A stretch of DNA of 64,000 nucleotides. Origin: Annona cherimola (Eukaryota; Streptophyta; Magnoliopsida; Magnoliales; Annonaceae). The DNA is taken from assembly GCA_030490835.1 (NCBI GenBank), contig CM059973.1:58036008-58100007 (forward strand). The letters run 5' to 3'. The position numbers and the translations under genes are program-made. Below the pieces are notes generated by a model. That model saw nothing but the letters and a program-made list of their open reading frames with translations. It was not told the DNA's origin and ran no database searches. Below are positions 43,090 through 54,139 of the stretch, in pieces (the first letter of the stretch is position 1; every line of letters begins with the position of its first letter).

Positions 43090-46007
43090 TGTGGCGCCCC
43101 GAACCGAGGCGTCCACTGGCCTTACTCCGGGATCTTGTCGATTGGTAAATGTGAGTCAGGATTGTTGCCCTGATCACGCGGCGGGTTCTTAATTGGATTT
43201 CGTCCAAAAAAAAAATTTCTTTTTCTTTTATCACATAAAAACACATACTTATCATCAAATCTCAATTATCATTGATAACATCCATACTTGTTTTTGTACA
43301 ATACAGGTTATTTTAACCTGAACATTTTATACATACATAATTTGAAAACTCCTTATCATATGTTCATTTCATACCATATATGTATTATAAAATTCTCTTC
43401 ATACCTTCTTTTCTTTTCCTTCCTGACCTGTGCTGTACCTGTCTATGGTTTGAAAAGCAAAACATGAGTCGAAACTCAGTAAGCAAGTATTTTTCATTTA
43501 AATGCATTTCTCCCGTTCAATAGCAGACACTTATCAAGTGACCTACAATCAATCAGTGGAAACCTTTTCATAAAACCTTTTATAAAACATATGCTTGCAA
43601 ACTTAACATAAAAACGTTTTCATAAAACTTCCTTTTCCCAAGGACATTCTCATGTCCTTAAAACATTTTCCATAAAACCTTTTCAAAACAAGCATATGCA
43701 ACATACATAATGTTTCTGTCCGTCTTGCAGGTGACACTTACCAAGTGATCACTCTTTCCTACTTAGGAGAGAAACCATTTCATTTGATAACTCGCGAGCT
43801 AAGCAGTTATCCGTGTTCATCTCCCATTTCAGGAGGGCGCCGCCGGCATTTCGCCTTTTGAAGCGACTTGGCCTATGTAGAGGGGGCCCATCTTGCAACC
43901 GCGTCCGGTCTGCATATCCTCTACAATAAACCTAGTACATAGCTCATGTGCACATTCTTCACGTTCATATGCTAGCATGCTTTTTATAAAACCCCACAGA
44001 CCTTAGTCTGTGTGTTTTTTCCTTTTTCAAAATCTGATGCTAGCATAACCTTTCAAAATAGTACAGACCTCGGCCTGTATTTCTATCTCTAACTTGATAA
44101 CTCGGCATAGCCCAAGTTAACAAGTTAATAAAAATATTTTGTAAGGATGACCAACCTTAAATAATTTTAAAAATATTTAAATGGCACATTCTTAAAACAT
44201 TTGAAATATTTGAGAAATAATAAATTTGAAACATTGCTAAAAAATGTTTATAAATCATTTTTGATCGGTAAAATAATTTTGAAAAACATTTTAATATTTG
44301 GAAACCAAAGACTTTGGAAACATTTTTCTTCTCGTTTCTAGATTTTTCATGAACAAAGGATATACTAATGCATAATTCGTTTTATATATATATATATATC
44401 ATATTCTTTGTCCACATAACACTTAAGTTTCTTCTATACGAAGATACGCTTGTATGATCCTTTGGTCATTTAAAAGAAATCTTCATTTAAATCGGTTATT
44501 GGTTGGCCTTCCTTAAATCCGTTTCAAAACATTTTAATAAATCATTTTAAATTCATTCAATAAAACAAAATACTATTTTGGAAATCAAAACTTTTCCTTT
44601 TCCATTATAATGCAACCATTTCCATCTTTCTCTTCATTTATAAGGATTTGCTTATGATAAAGCAATTCCCACATACTTCAACATTTCTTCTTACTTCCAT
44701 ATGAATTTGCTTATAATAAAGCAAATTTGACATATTCCATAGTTGCACTATATAAAAATCATTTTCAAAAGTTTGCTTGCTTACCTTTGCTTTGCTTTAA
44801 TCCGACTCCTTTATCCTTTCCTTTTCTTTTCCTATACAAGTGAAAAGGATATACATACTTTATCATGTATATTTTATATTTATTTATGACCTTATTTTCC
44901 ACCATAAATTTTTTTTATAGAGGTTATCCTTAAAAATGCGTGATCATCATTTTCTTATATGGATTTTTATCCATAAATCCTTAAAAAATTCAATCCATAT
45001 ATCCTCATAAAATATAAAAATAAATCTAAAATTTTCTCCAAAATCACGCTGTTTACTGTAGCAAATCACTGTAGCTGGGATTGTGCATTTGGAATGGCTC
45101 AAGTGGAGCTGGGATTGTGCATTTGGACGTTCACCCCATGCCCCTATTTATCCTTTTTTGATTTTTCATTAAATTGCAATTTACCCCCTTGCTTGAGGTG
45201 TAAATTTGCAAATGTGTTTTTTTCTAATTTCCAAAAGGTGCATTGAGCCAAGAGCAGCCACCCTAGGCCTGATACAGCAGCCCTATTGCATCCCTATTTT
45301 TATCCTATTTTTTTTATTTTAAAATTAATTATTTTTAAGCAACTTAATCTCAACCCTTGATTAATGATAAAATTGATTTGTGACCATTGGATCATGACCC
45401 CAAAAGTCAGCAACCCCCTTGCACGTCCCTGCCATGCTGCATTTGCATTTAATTTAATTTTTTTTTAATTATTTACTTTATTAAAAAGTCAAAGTATATT
45501 TAATAAAAAGTTAAGTTACTTTTTCAACATCTATTTGACACTTCATCTTGGCCATTAATTTGTGAGTTCATCACATCTTATACCATCCATCATGTTCATC
45601 ATGTATTTTTAACCATCCATAAAAAATTTCATCTAATTCCGACACCCAGATTGCAATTTATGAATTTTTTTCTATTTTTTCACGAAAATCCAAATTTGGA
45701 TTAGAATATCCAAAAGAATTGCTATTTTGTCTTGTAGTGATTAATTCTCCTTTTGACTTTTTGTGATTAGGTTAATCAAGTGATTAACTCTTAATCTCAT
45801 ATCTTAATCCACAATTACTATGCACGTTTACTATTCACGTGCACTATTCACGTGCGTCACATTCTTAATTGCATTATTTTAACCTCTAGTACACATTTGT
45901 AAAATATAACATATTTCATAAATTTTATTTATCATAAAATCAGTACAGGGATCTAGGGTTTACAACCCTAGGTTTACATGTGCTATTCTAGGATTGCGGG
46001 TTTCACA
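43090..46007 (-). mobile_element. Solo LTR of family C (C2, 2918 bp)
   Basis: TSD AGGTG at 43085-43089 and 46008-46012. On plus it reads TGTGGCGCCCC...TTTCACA; on minus it starts TGTGAAACCC and ends GGGGCGCCACA. It lies within A1 gag and interrupts the frame between VSVVGAPC and the zinc-knuckle part. No internal region is present, so one LTR remains after LTR-LTR recombination. A reduced TATA-like motif at 45145-45152 (minus). Open frames in it have no domain. Confidence 0.92.
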
Positions 46008-46012
46008 AGGTG

Positions 46013-46980
46013 CCCCTACTACACTGACGTTGGCTGGCCTGGATAAGTTCTGAATCTGCCTGGATAAGGCGTCGATGTGGGCCTTTATCGATGAAACTTC
46101 ATCCAGTTGAAGTAGACGCCCACTTCGACTTCTGTCAGATGGCCGTTGATAGATATTGGCCGCCATGTTTTCGAGTAGGGTGTATGATTCATGGTAGCTT
46201 TTCCTCAGCAGAGAACCGTTAGACGATGAATCCACCATGTGATGGGTGGAATCCTGGAGACTATTGTAAAAATTTCGAATTTGAACCCACGGTTGAAATC
46301 CATGATGTGGGCATTTTTGAAGCAAGTCTTTGAAACGATCTCACGCCTCTGATAGGGTCTCCTCTTCGTGTTGCTTGAATGAGACTGTCCATCCTCAGCT
46401 TGGATAACTTGGCAGGCGAAAAATATTTCTCCAGGAATTTCTGAGCCAAAGCATTCCATGTATTGACAGAGTTCGGGGGTAGAGAATCTAACCACTCCGA
46501 AGCTCTATCCTGTAGAGAAAATGGAAAAGTCCGTAGCCGCATTGCCTCGTCGGAGACTCCGTTCTGCTTGAATGTGTTCATGATCTGCAGAAAATTTCGT
46601 AGATGGCGATGTGGATCTTCAGATGCTAGCCGTCCAAACTGCCCAATGGATTGTAGCATCTAGAAAATCACTGGCTTGATTTCAAAATTGTTGGTGTTGA
46701 TAGGAGGAGATGTAATGCTAGTTTAAACTGCATTCTGGCCTAGCGCAATGAGATCCCAAATAGGTTGGTCCAAATCATCTTGTGGTGGATGAATTGGAAC
46801 CTCAATTCTTTGGTTCCCCTGTTAGTTTGCGTGAACATTCTCATCCCGATTCTCAATGAGCTCCATAGTATGTTGTTGGCTCCTAGCTTTCCTGCTCTTG
46901 TGACGCCTTCTCAAATAGGTTCTTTCGGATTCTGGATCAAAATTAATAATAATCTCCTTTTCGGCTCTGCCTCGGCGCAT
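46013..46980 (-). pseudogene. A1 Gag N-terminal part
   Basis: Probable start ATG 46980 (MRRGRAEKEIIINFDPE). Stops at about 46819, 46722 and 46661 (F-TAG-MLQ where relatives have Gln) precede the core QSIGQFGRLASEDPHRHLRN, LQDRASEWLDSLPPNS, WNALAQKFLEKYF. A frameshift and a TGA at about 46357 (EA-stop-DRFKDLL where relatives have Trp) lie before KCPHHGFQPWVQIRNFYNSL. Clearly Athila-type retrotransposon gag. Continues at 43084 after the C2 LTR. Confidence 0.88.
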
Positions 46981-47120
46981 GCAAAATGAGATTAATCTAC
47001 AAAAACCAATTCAATTGAAACTAGCGGAAAAATTCTAAACTAAAAGAAATTATGAAAATGAACTATTCTACAAAATTGTACAAGAAAGCAATAAAACTAA
47101 CAACAATTAGTTAAACTAAT
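46981..47120 (-). other. A1 5' untranslated leader
   Basis: 140 bp between gag start and PBS, A/T-rich, no ORF. Confidence 0.5.
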
Positions 47121-47138
47121 TCCCCAGCAACGGCGCCA
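47121..47138 (-). other. Primer binding site of A1 (tRNA-Asp)
   Basis: TGGCGCCGTTGCTGGGGA on minus, matching the 3' end of plant tRNA-Asp with one difference, six bases from the LTR. This is the usual PBS of Athila elements. Confidence 0.85.
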
Positions 47139-47144
47139 AAAACT

Positions 47145-48689
47145 TGACTAGCTGTGTATATGTCTATTAAATTGCTCGCTTTTTACGCAACTATACGTGT
47201 TGTGTCAACTAATAACGTGTGAGTAGAGTATCGTTTCCACGAAGAATTGTTAACCAGAATTATTAATTAGTTTAATTGCTTTCAGTAGGTAGAAATTTCT
47301 GAGTTTGTGGATTTAAACTAAAGCTAACAACTGCAATAAGAAACCAGAGTAGAGTCCATGGAATTGCTGGAATACTAGAAACAGGTTTAATAATCAGGGA
47401 TGACAGATGGATAGCTCGGAATCCTTGAATCTAAACTATATCGCATTGGTTCTTTTTAATTAGATTGTGTATGTATTTACTAGTCCAAGTTTAATAATCT
47501 TTATATATGTCTTCCAACATTATATAAAGCTAATTACACCTTATTTAATTGTTATGTTCCCATGCCATTAAATAAAGTGAAATTGATAAATTCGTAACTT
47601 GTTTACTGACTACACAGGGTTTAACGGTATATTCTTATCCGTTAAACAACTCCCCTTAACAAAGAGGAAACCTATGCCCTACACATGGATCTAACAGAGA
47701 TTTTTCTTTTCCAAGGATAAATCAAGCAATTAAATCATCTCACAATGTAGCTAATTTTATAAAAAGCATTAAAATCACACGTGTAGAGGTAAATCACACA
47801 TAATCATATATAAAATCAAATATTCATTCCTGAATTTCAAAGAACCAAGACAATATAGTTTAGAATTCAATTCATCATAACTATTCATCTAAAGGAAGTT
47901 TAGTTCAAAGATATGATCATAAAATCCTTTACATCCATATTGAAAGTATCCACAAAAAGTAGAGAAAGAAAAATAGAAAGAATAAGAGAAAACTAGTTTT
48001 CCGGCGGCTTCCACCAACGGAGTTGAATCCTCTCTTCAATCTGTACTTTGATCGCGTTTTCGTCTTTCTCTTGCTATGTAATTCCGTTCCTAGGCTCTCT
48101 CTCGTCTTCCCGCGTGTGCAAACCCCTAGGGTCTATTTATAGAGTGACATTGCGCAACACACGTACTAAAATCTGCACATACGGATGCGTATTAGCGCCT
48201 AGCGCCAACTCCCTAGATGCTACATAACTTGGAACCTCTCTTGAAACACCTGTGTGATCATGTACTGGCGCCTAGGCCCCAACTCCCTGGAAGCAATTGT
48301 GACTTGTGGCTTCAAAAACCCTTCTAAACTTGACTGTATGTTGATGAGGTGGCACCTAGGCGCCCCTGGATGGTGCCTAGGCGCTAACTCATTAGAAGCT
48401 GTTTGTTTACTGGATTATGCTAGGGTTCTGGCAAGGGCACGTAGGGTGGCACCTAGGCGCCATCCACCTACCTCGTGACTTGGTCTCGTTCTGCATTCCA
48501 CTCACCCTCTTGCCTTCATAATGCTCGTCCTTTCTGCAAAAGTTAAATAAAATAAATAAATGAACTAAAAATGCCTAATTTGTGCTAAAAATGCATGAAA
48601 ACTAAATAACACTCCTAAAATGCAAAGCGAGTGAAAATTAAGCTAAATGGATGCAAACTAAGCCTAATCTCTCAGACTAACATGCAAAT
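47145..48689 (-). repeat. 5' LTR of A1, outer end missing
   Basis: Starts TGACTAGCTG on plus. Similar to 1715-2650 from 47756 on. Similarity stops at 48689, about 46 bp before the expected TGATAAC end, where A2 RT sequence begins. So the A1 outer terminus was lost or the junction was rearranged. Includes the GGCGCC/AGGCGCC block at about 48180-48460. Confidence 0.85.
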
Positions 48690-48694
48690 AATCA

Positions 48695-50216
48695 GAAAAA
48701 TCAAAAGGGACATTTTGATTAAGCAAATTAGTTAGGGGTTTAGCAAATTTAAATAAATTCTTAATAAAAAATTGGTAAAAAATTGGCATGTCCGAGAAAG
48801 CTTCAGACTCCTTTCACTGAATTAGGTGGTAGCAATTTCTCAATGACTTCTATTTTCATTCAATCAACTTCAATACTCTTGTTTGAAACTAAGTGTCCCA
48901 GAAAAATTCTTTCCTATACCATGAAATGACACTTTTCCTAATTCAAAACTAAGTTAATTTCATTACACCTCTGCAAAACCTTAGATAAGTTAGATAAGTA
49001 TGATTCCAAAGCAATACTATAAACAGAAAAATCATACATAAAAACTTTCATGATATTTTCAATATAGTCAAAAAATATGGCCTTCATGTATTGTTGAAAA
49101 GTAGCAAATGCATTTCAAAGACCAAATAGCATGCGTTGATGTGCAAAAGTGTCTTATAGACAGGTAAAGGTCATCTTCACTTGATCTTGTGGGTGAATAA
49201 GAATCTAAAAATAACTGGAGTATCCATCCAAATAGCAAAAGTAAAAGTTGTTTGCAAGTCGTTCAAGTCTTTGATCAATAAAGTGTAAAGGAAAATGATC
49301 TTTTCAGGTTGTAGTATTCAATTGGCGGTAGTCTATGCACATTCGCTAACCTGTGACTATCCTTATTAGTATTAGCTCATTTTTATCATTTTTACAATAG
49401 TCAGGCCTCCCTTCTTAAGTAACACATGTACTGGGCTCACCTAGCTGCTATCTGAGGTAGAGTAAATGATTATACATCAAGTAATTTGAAATTTTCTTTT
49501 TTCACAACTTCTTTCATGTTCTAGTTCAAACGCCTTTGAGGTTCAATGCTTATTTTGCACTTGTCTTCTATGAAGATCCTGTGTATACATAGAAAAGGGC
49601 TTATGGTAGATAGAACATTAATGCAATAGCCAATTGCCTTCCTGTGTTGCCTCAGTTCATTCAAAAGTGCATCATATTAGGATTCAGAGAGGTTTACATT
49701 AATTATGATTAGATAAGTAGAATTGGGGCCAAGGAACGGGTACTTAAGATTCTTAGGAGAAGGTTTGATTCTACTAGAGGTGCTTCTTCCTTTGGTTGCA
49801 TTGAGATCAATGAGGTGGCCTCTATGTCCCGTTTCTCGCATTTTGAAGTGATAGTAAATAAGATAGGAGGGATTTTGTCTAGGAGAGAGGCGTAAGGTTT
49901 TTTATTTTCAGTTACTGCACCTTTGATAATACATACCTCCACCAGGTCGCCTTTTTCTTCGATCAGCAAGTTGTTGATGACAGCAACTTACAGGTAGGAG
50001 TTCTTTACCGAAGGGTGCTTTGTGCTTCAAAGAGATCGAACTCTACATTTTTATCTCTGACTATCAAAGAGAGTTGGTCATTCTTGATGTCAATGATCAC
50101 TTCAACAGTGACTTAGAAGGATTGCCTAAGAATGATAGGAATCTGGCGATCTTTCTCCATGTCGAGGACTACGAAGTGGACTGGTAAGATCCCAAGATCC
50201 TTAAGTATTTCAAGTA
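48695..50216 (-). pseudogene. A2 protease and reverse transcriptase relic
   Basis: In several frames: HFVVLDMEKDRQIPIIL (about 50185-50125), VIIDIKNDQLSLIVRDKNVE, then an open stretch 49969-49709 corresponding to the prot-RT linker, then RT DGYSSYF (near 49225), HPQDQVKMTFTC, MLFGL and FMYDF where Athila has FMDDF (49028-49042). This Asp to Tyr change alone would inactivate polymerisation. LNLVLN...KCHFMV and LPPNSVKGV then SFLGHA follow. At least eight stops. Confidence 0.85.
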
Positions 50217-50289
50217 GTTTGTGATGAGGTAAATTTTTAACTATGGGACTACTACCAGTATATGATTTCTCATTTCAAAAAAAAAAAAA

Positions 50290-50533
50290 AGCCGCCGGAA
50301 AGTTGCCCCCGCCCCTTCCGACGGCCCTGATTCGTCCGAGAAGCAGGAGCACCTCCTCCTCTCCTCTGCCATCTGCAACGGCGACGATTTGGGCCCCTTT
50401 GTCCGCAAGGCCTTCGCCGCCGGCTACCCGGAAACGCACCGCTCGCGCCAAGGAGTCAGAAATCGAAGACCACTACCAGGACTTCATCCTGGCCGTCGAC
50501 GACCTTCAATCCCTACTCTCCGACGGCGACTGA
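50290..50533 (+). pseudogene. SEC15-like exocyst subunit fragment in B3
   Basis: One frame reads SEKQEHLLLSSAICNGDDLG, then PFVRKAFAAG (about 50330-50425), and a shifted frame resumes AKESEIEDHYQDFILAVDDL to a TGA at 50531. Plant SEC15 N-termini have SSAICNGEDLxPFVRKAF followed by HYQDFILAVDDLxSLLSDVD. Exocyst SEC15 tethers secretory vesicles at the plasma membrane. Small deletions and truncation make it non-functional. In LTR sense, just after an A-tract. Confidence 0.65.
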
Positions 50534-50644
50534 GCACGATGATCTGGTGAAGCAGATGCCTTTTCTGAGCCACCCGCGAGTCTTGGCGTCGATGAAGAAT
50601 TCCGTCTTCGACGTAGCCATTTCCAGCACTTTTGTTGTTTGAAG

Positions 50645-52165
50645 CTTCACCGAAGCAGCAGCCAGACGAGAATAGTTCTTCAGAGATTCAATAGGTCCCA
50701 TTTTGTGATCCCGACTGAACTGAATCAAGTCTTTCATGCTACTCACTACTTCAGATATCTGCAAGCACCGAACATATCTTTTGGAAAATCCCAACTCATT
50801 CAGCGATTGCAAATCCAAATTCCTTGCCAGTTGACGTCCAGCTGTTACAAACATGTTGCAGTTTGCTTGTAAATCCTGCGCTGAAACTCCTCCAGAAGAT
50901 CCACTTTCGCTTATGGAACTTTGGTATTTCTGTACAACCTGCAATAATTGAGTCACCTGGGGTGCAACCAATCTGCGAGGCAAAAGTTCTTCATGGCGTC
51001 TTCCACAAAATTCCCAAGACAGTATCTTTAAATCAGGGGTAAATATAATTCGAAGTTGACCTTCACGTATAACTCGCAGCTGCTCATAAACACTCTCTTG
51101 AGTAGCTTTTTGATACTCTAATACCATAAGTCCAGAAGGCAGCCTCCGTTCATAGGGCAGGTCAACAAACAAAAGCTCATCTATGACCCCGCTATCAAAT
51201 TTGATTTTATTAAGCCTAGGGAGGACTTCAAAAGTAGTCTCAAATCCTCTCCCTGGCTTAGAGCCACAAATATCACACTGCCACACATCCAAAGTGGAGT
51301 GAGGGAAAACACCATGGCCAGAATGTCCGAAATTATCATACAATGATAAACACCATCTTTTCTTAGCTCGAGGTGCAAAGTACTCCACAACAAATTTCCT
51401 CCAATAAAGAATGTTGTTATCAGGAGGGCGCTGACGAAGATGATATAAGTATTACATAAGCCGACGTGCACATATACCACTATAATACGGATGCTTCATA
51501 CCGGATGCGGGTTGCTCACTGTGCTGATGCTGCTGATGCACATGCTGCTTCAGTAGGGGCATGGACTGCAACATCTGCTGCTGTTGTATTTGCGACGGCT
51601 GCATCTGGGACATTGAGTGCAATATCTGCTGCTGCTGATGCCGCTGCTGCAAGAGCCTCTGCTGCTGAATCAAGGCCTGCATCTAAGGAGAATACCCTTG
51701 GGGATGGAAAGAATCATGCCTCTGCATCAGCTGCTGAAAAATTTCTTCTTGACAAAGATCCAATCTCGGCTTCTTGTGCATCCCGAGCAGATTACTCTGA
51801 TCGGCCAAGATCCGGCCCATCTGAGAATTCAGCTGCGAAGTTGCCGTAGAGGCCACCCCCTGCTGGTGATTCGGCATTTGCCCAGTGCATTGGTCCTGGT
51901 GGGAGCCTTGCGGCGGGGTTTGCTGCACCACGGAGGAGCCGTCGACAACCGACGAGCCGGAAACACTGATGTTATTATTTGACGAAAACGATATCGGCGA
52001 TGCCGGCAGCCGCAAGTACGACTCCGTGTTGATGCTAGCGCTCCTCTGGAGTTGCGGCCCGCCGGAGAGAGACGAATTGGCGTCGGTGACTAGAGAGCTC
52101 GCGCCGACACTGGGCCCGGAGTTCCCGGCGCTCTGGGTGGCCCGGTTCGCGTGGCCGGCGGAAGC
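50645..52165 (-). pseudogene. SEUSS-like transcriptional co-repressor fragment in B3
   Basis: About 500 residues, antisense to the LTR: GGPQLQRSASINTESYLRLP and SPISFSSNNNISVSGSSVVD (52050-51950), GMHKKPRLDL, a Gln-rich stretch, RQRPPDNNILYWRKF, VEYFAPRAKKRWCLSLYD, WQCDICGSKPGRGFET, LPRLNKIKFDSGVIDELLF, ILSWEFCGRRHEELLPRRLV and RYVRCLQISEVVSSMKDL. This is the LDB-type domain of SEUSS-LIKE proteins, partners of LEUNIG. Stops at 51683 and 51452 replace Gln in relatives. No intron interrupts the long collinear stretch, although plant SEUSS-like genes have several, which suggests capture from spliced RNA. The extreme C-terminus is lost. Confidence 0.85.
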
Positions 52166-52189
52166 GGGACGCGCACTCGATGCCGGGGG

Positions 52190-52773
52190 GGCATCGACCG
52201 CCTCAAGTGGCGGGCGCAGCAGGCTGAGAAGGAAAGAGAGTGCCGGGAGGCCGCGGAGAAGGAGAGGAATAGTGAGGAAGATAAGCGAGGCGAAGAAGAA
52301 GTTCCGTTTGGGCTGCCATTGAAAGGGAAGTTTCCGGGCGGCGCGACGGCGAACGGGTTTTCTTCGCAGCCATATGCTCTGCCTGCGTGGGCAGCTGCAG
52401 CTGCAGCTTCTCGCGGGATTGATGCAGCTAATGGAAAAAGCAGTGCTTTTGCAGCTGCAGTGGCTTTGAGGGGATTCCCACAATCGTCGCAAGGATTTCC
52501 TCCGTCGTCTCAGGGCTCACTCGGCTCACAAGGGAGCAGCTCGTCGGGACTGTCGGATTTCGGCAACAGATCCATCCAAGGATCAAGCGGTTGCATGGAA
52601 GTAAGGAGCCCAGCTAGCGTTCAATCATTGCTAGAGCATTTCGAGCACAAGACGGTAAGCCCAGTGGCGACAACCCCAGTTACAGAGAAATCTGTCAAGG
52701 GGAGGACGGACGAGGTGGATAACCCATCCGGGAAGCCTGATACAGCTGACAACGGTGGTGTGGTAAGCGGGAT
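52190..52773 (+). pseudogene. Unidentified coding-like fragment in B3
   Basis: An open frame with an acidic, charged start (QQAEKERECREAAEKERNSE), an Ala-rich part (LPAWAAAAAASRGIDAANG), Ser/Gln repeats (FPQSSQGFPPSSQGSLGSQG) and SVQSLLEHFEHKTVSP. It may join two or more host sequences. No family recognised. Sense to the LTR, directly before the ClpB-like piece. Confidence 0.35.
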
Positions 52774-52980
52774 GGGAAGCTTGATCCTGTTATAGGAAGG
52801 AATGACGAAATACGTCGTTGCATACAAATTCTGTCAAGGAGAACGAAGAATAATCCTGTGCTGATTGGTGAGCCAGGTGTTGGAAAAACTGCAATATCTG
52901 AAGGGCTTGCACAAAGAATTGTTCAAGGGGATGTACCTCAGGCCTTGATGAATCGCAAGTTGATTTCTCTTTACATGGGT
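52774..52980 (+). pseudogene. ClpB/HSP100-like AAA+ fragment in B3
   Basis: 69 residues: [40 protein letters not shown] (Walker A GEPGVGKT at ~52870-52893), [27 protein letters not shown]. This is the first nucleotide-binding domain of organellar/cytosolic ClpB disaggregases. Walker B and all other regions are absent. Fused at 52981 in frame to an LRR receptor-kinase fragment. Confidence 0.88.
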
Positions 52981-53640
52981 AATCTCCAAGTTTTGCTGCT
53001 GTGTTATAATCATCTCAGCGGAAGCATTCCGACACAACTCGGTTCTCTGAAGAAGTTGACTGTCATTGCACCGCAATATAATCGACTGACGGGGGCGATT
53101 CCTACCCGCTTGGGAGACCTGGCAATGCTGATGCGGGTGGATTTGAGCTTCAATAAGCTGTTCGGTTCTATTCCAAGGAAGCTTGCAGATATTCCTCAGC
53201 TGGAGGTTTTGGATGTTAGAAACAATACTCTGTCCGGCATTGTCCCGCCTGCGTCGAAGCGGCTGAACGACGGATTCTAGTTCGGGAACAACTCAGCCCT
53301 GTGCGGGATCGGCTTTTCGACGCTGCGAGCTTGCGAGATGTCAAGCATCGGATCTGCCGGAGAAATTCCACAGTCCGCAAACATCCAGATGCACTGCAGC
53401 AATGGCCGCTGTCAAACAACGCCCAAGGCTCCAGCAATTGCTGTTGTGATTGGAGTCATCGCAGTCGTGGTGGGAGCAACCGTGTCGGCGTTGTTGGCTT
53501 TCACTTAGTATCGACGCAGGCAGCAGAAGATTGTTGGCGGCTCGCTTGAGAGCTCCGACAGCAGGCTTAGCATCGCCCATAGCAAAAAACCGCAGCCATA
53601 GCCACGCCAATGGATCCTGGCAACTGGAGTGGGACATTAC
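52981..53640 (+). pseudogene. LRR receptor-like kinase fragment in B3
   Basis: Leucine-rich repeats ([60 protein letters not shown]), then [19 protein letters not shown] at 53278, FGNNSALCGIGF, and a membrane segment (AIAVVIGVIAVVVGATVSAL, about 53430-53500) followed by TAG at 53506 and YRRRQQK. Both TAG codons stand where relatives have Gln. The kinase domain is absent. In frame with the ClpB-like piece upstream. Confidence 0.85.
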
Positions 53641-53739
53641 ACGGACCAGATAGCAGGCTCTGTTGCTGAACAGCCTATCGGAAGAAAAAGATAACGTGAC
53701 GCTCAAGCAAAATTATTTGTTTGCTCGATGAGGATGTTC

Positions 53740-53885
53740 CGCGAACGAAGTTCTGCGAAAACGTATGGTTCCGCGAAAACATAAGTTCCGCGTAAATGCA
53801 GTTCCGCAGGAAGATGGTTCCGCGGGAAGGCAGTTCCGCGGGAAGATGGTTCCGCGGGAAGACGGTTCCGCGTGAGCTTGCATCC
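53740..53885 (+). repeat. GGTTCCGCGGGAAGA tandem repeats (TR5) of B3
   Basis: About nine units of 15-20 bp just upstream of the TATA box. More units than in either LTR of element B. Confidence 0.85.
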
Positions 53886-53921
53886 ACAGCCGCGGAACCC
53901 ATCCCAGACCCGGCGAAAGCC

Positions 53922-53929
53922 TATAAATA
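53922..53929 (+). promoter_or_regulatory. TATA box of B3 solo LTR
   Basis: TATAAATA in CCTATAAATAGCC. Transcription would run rightward into R/U5 arrays and A2. Confidence 0.65.
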
Positions 53930-54139
53930 GCCGCAGTTCGGCAAAGGCAAGGGGACAACGAAAACACACGGGAGGAACGAAAACAGCGAAGACGAGAAAG
54001 AGAGATCTCCCGCGCTGAAGAGAGAATCGTGAGTTCTACATTTTTTTTTTAGTTTAAAAAAAAAAGAAAAAAAAAAGAGAGGAGAGTTTCTTTCTTGTAT
54101 ATTATATATATATATCTATATATATACATATATATTATT

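Larger units (their letters stand above)
1710..48689 (-). mobile_element. Athila-like Ty3/gypsy element A1, non-autonomous and interrupted
   Basis: This minus-strand element is recognised from a 3' LTR at left (to 2695), a 5' LTR at right (47145-48689), a tRNA-Asp type PBS (47121-47138) and Athila-like gag and protease fragments. Its own sequence is 1710-6863, 42396-43089 and 46013-48689; the rest is later insertions (Tat element B and family C LTR C2, plus C1 in its 3' LTR). Reading across the B insertion restores a continuous Athila frame, ending KKFLEVLKQ before it and LHINIP after it. Only about 6.0 kb of internal sequence remains. Reverse transcriptase, RNase H and an integrase core are not seen. 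The outer ~46 bp of the 5' LTR are missing and no TSD is visible. Confidence 0.85.

Noticed and set aside
43090..43110. TGGCGCCCCGAACC looked like a primer binding site at 43091, 57792 and (inverted) 1709
   Set aside because: TSDs AGGTG and CTCGC place these bases at the very end of the family C LTR, not next to it.
50645..53640. SEUSS-like, ClpB-like and LRR-kinase sequences as resident host genes
   Set aside because: All lie inside one LTR bounded by a TSD, are truncated, carry stops and are in mixed strands.
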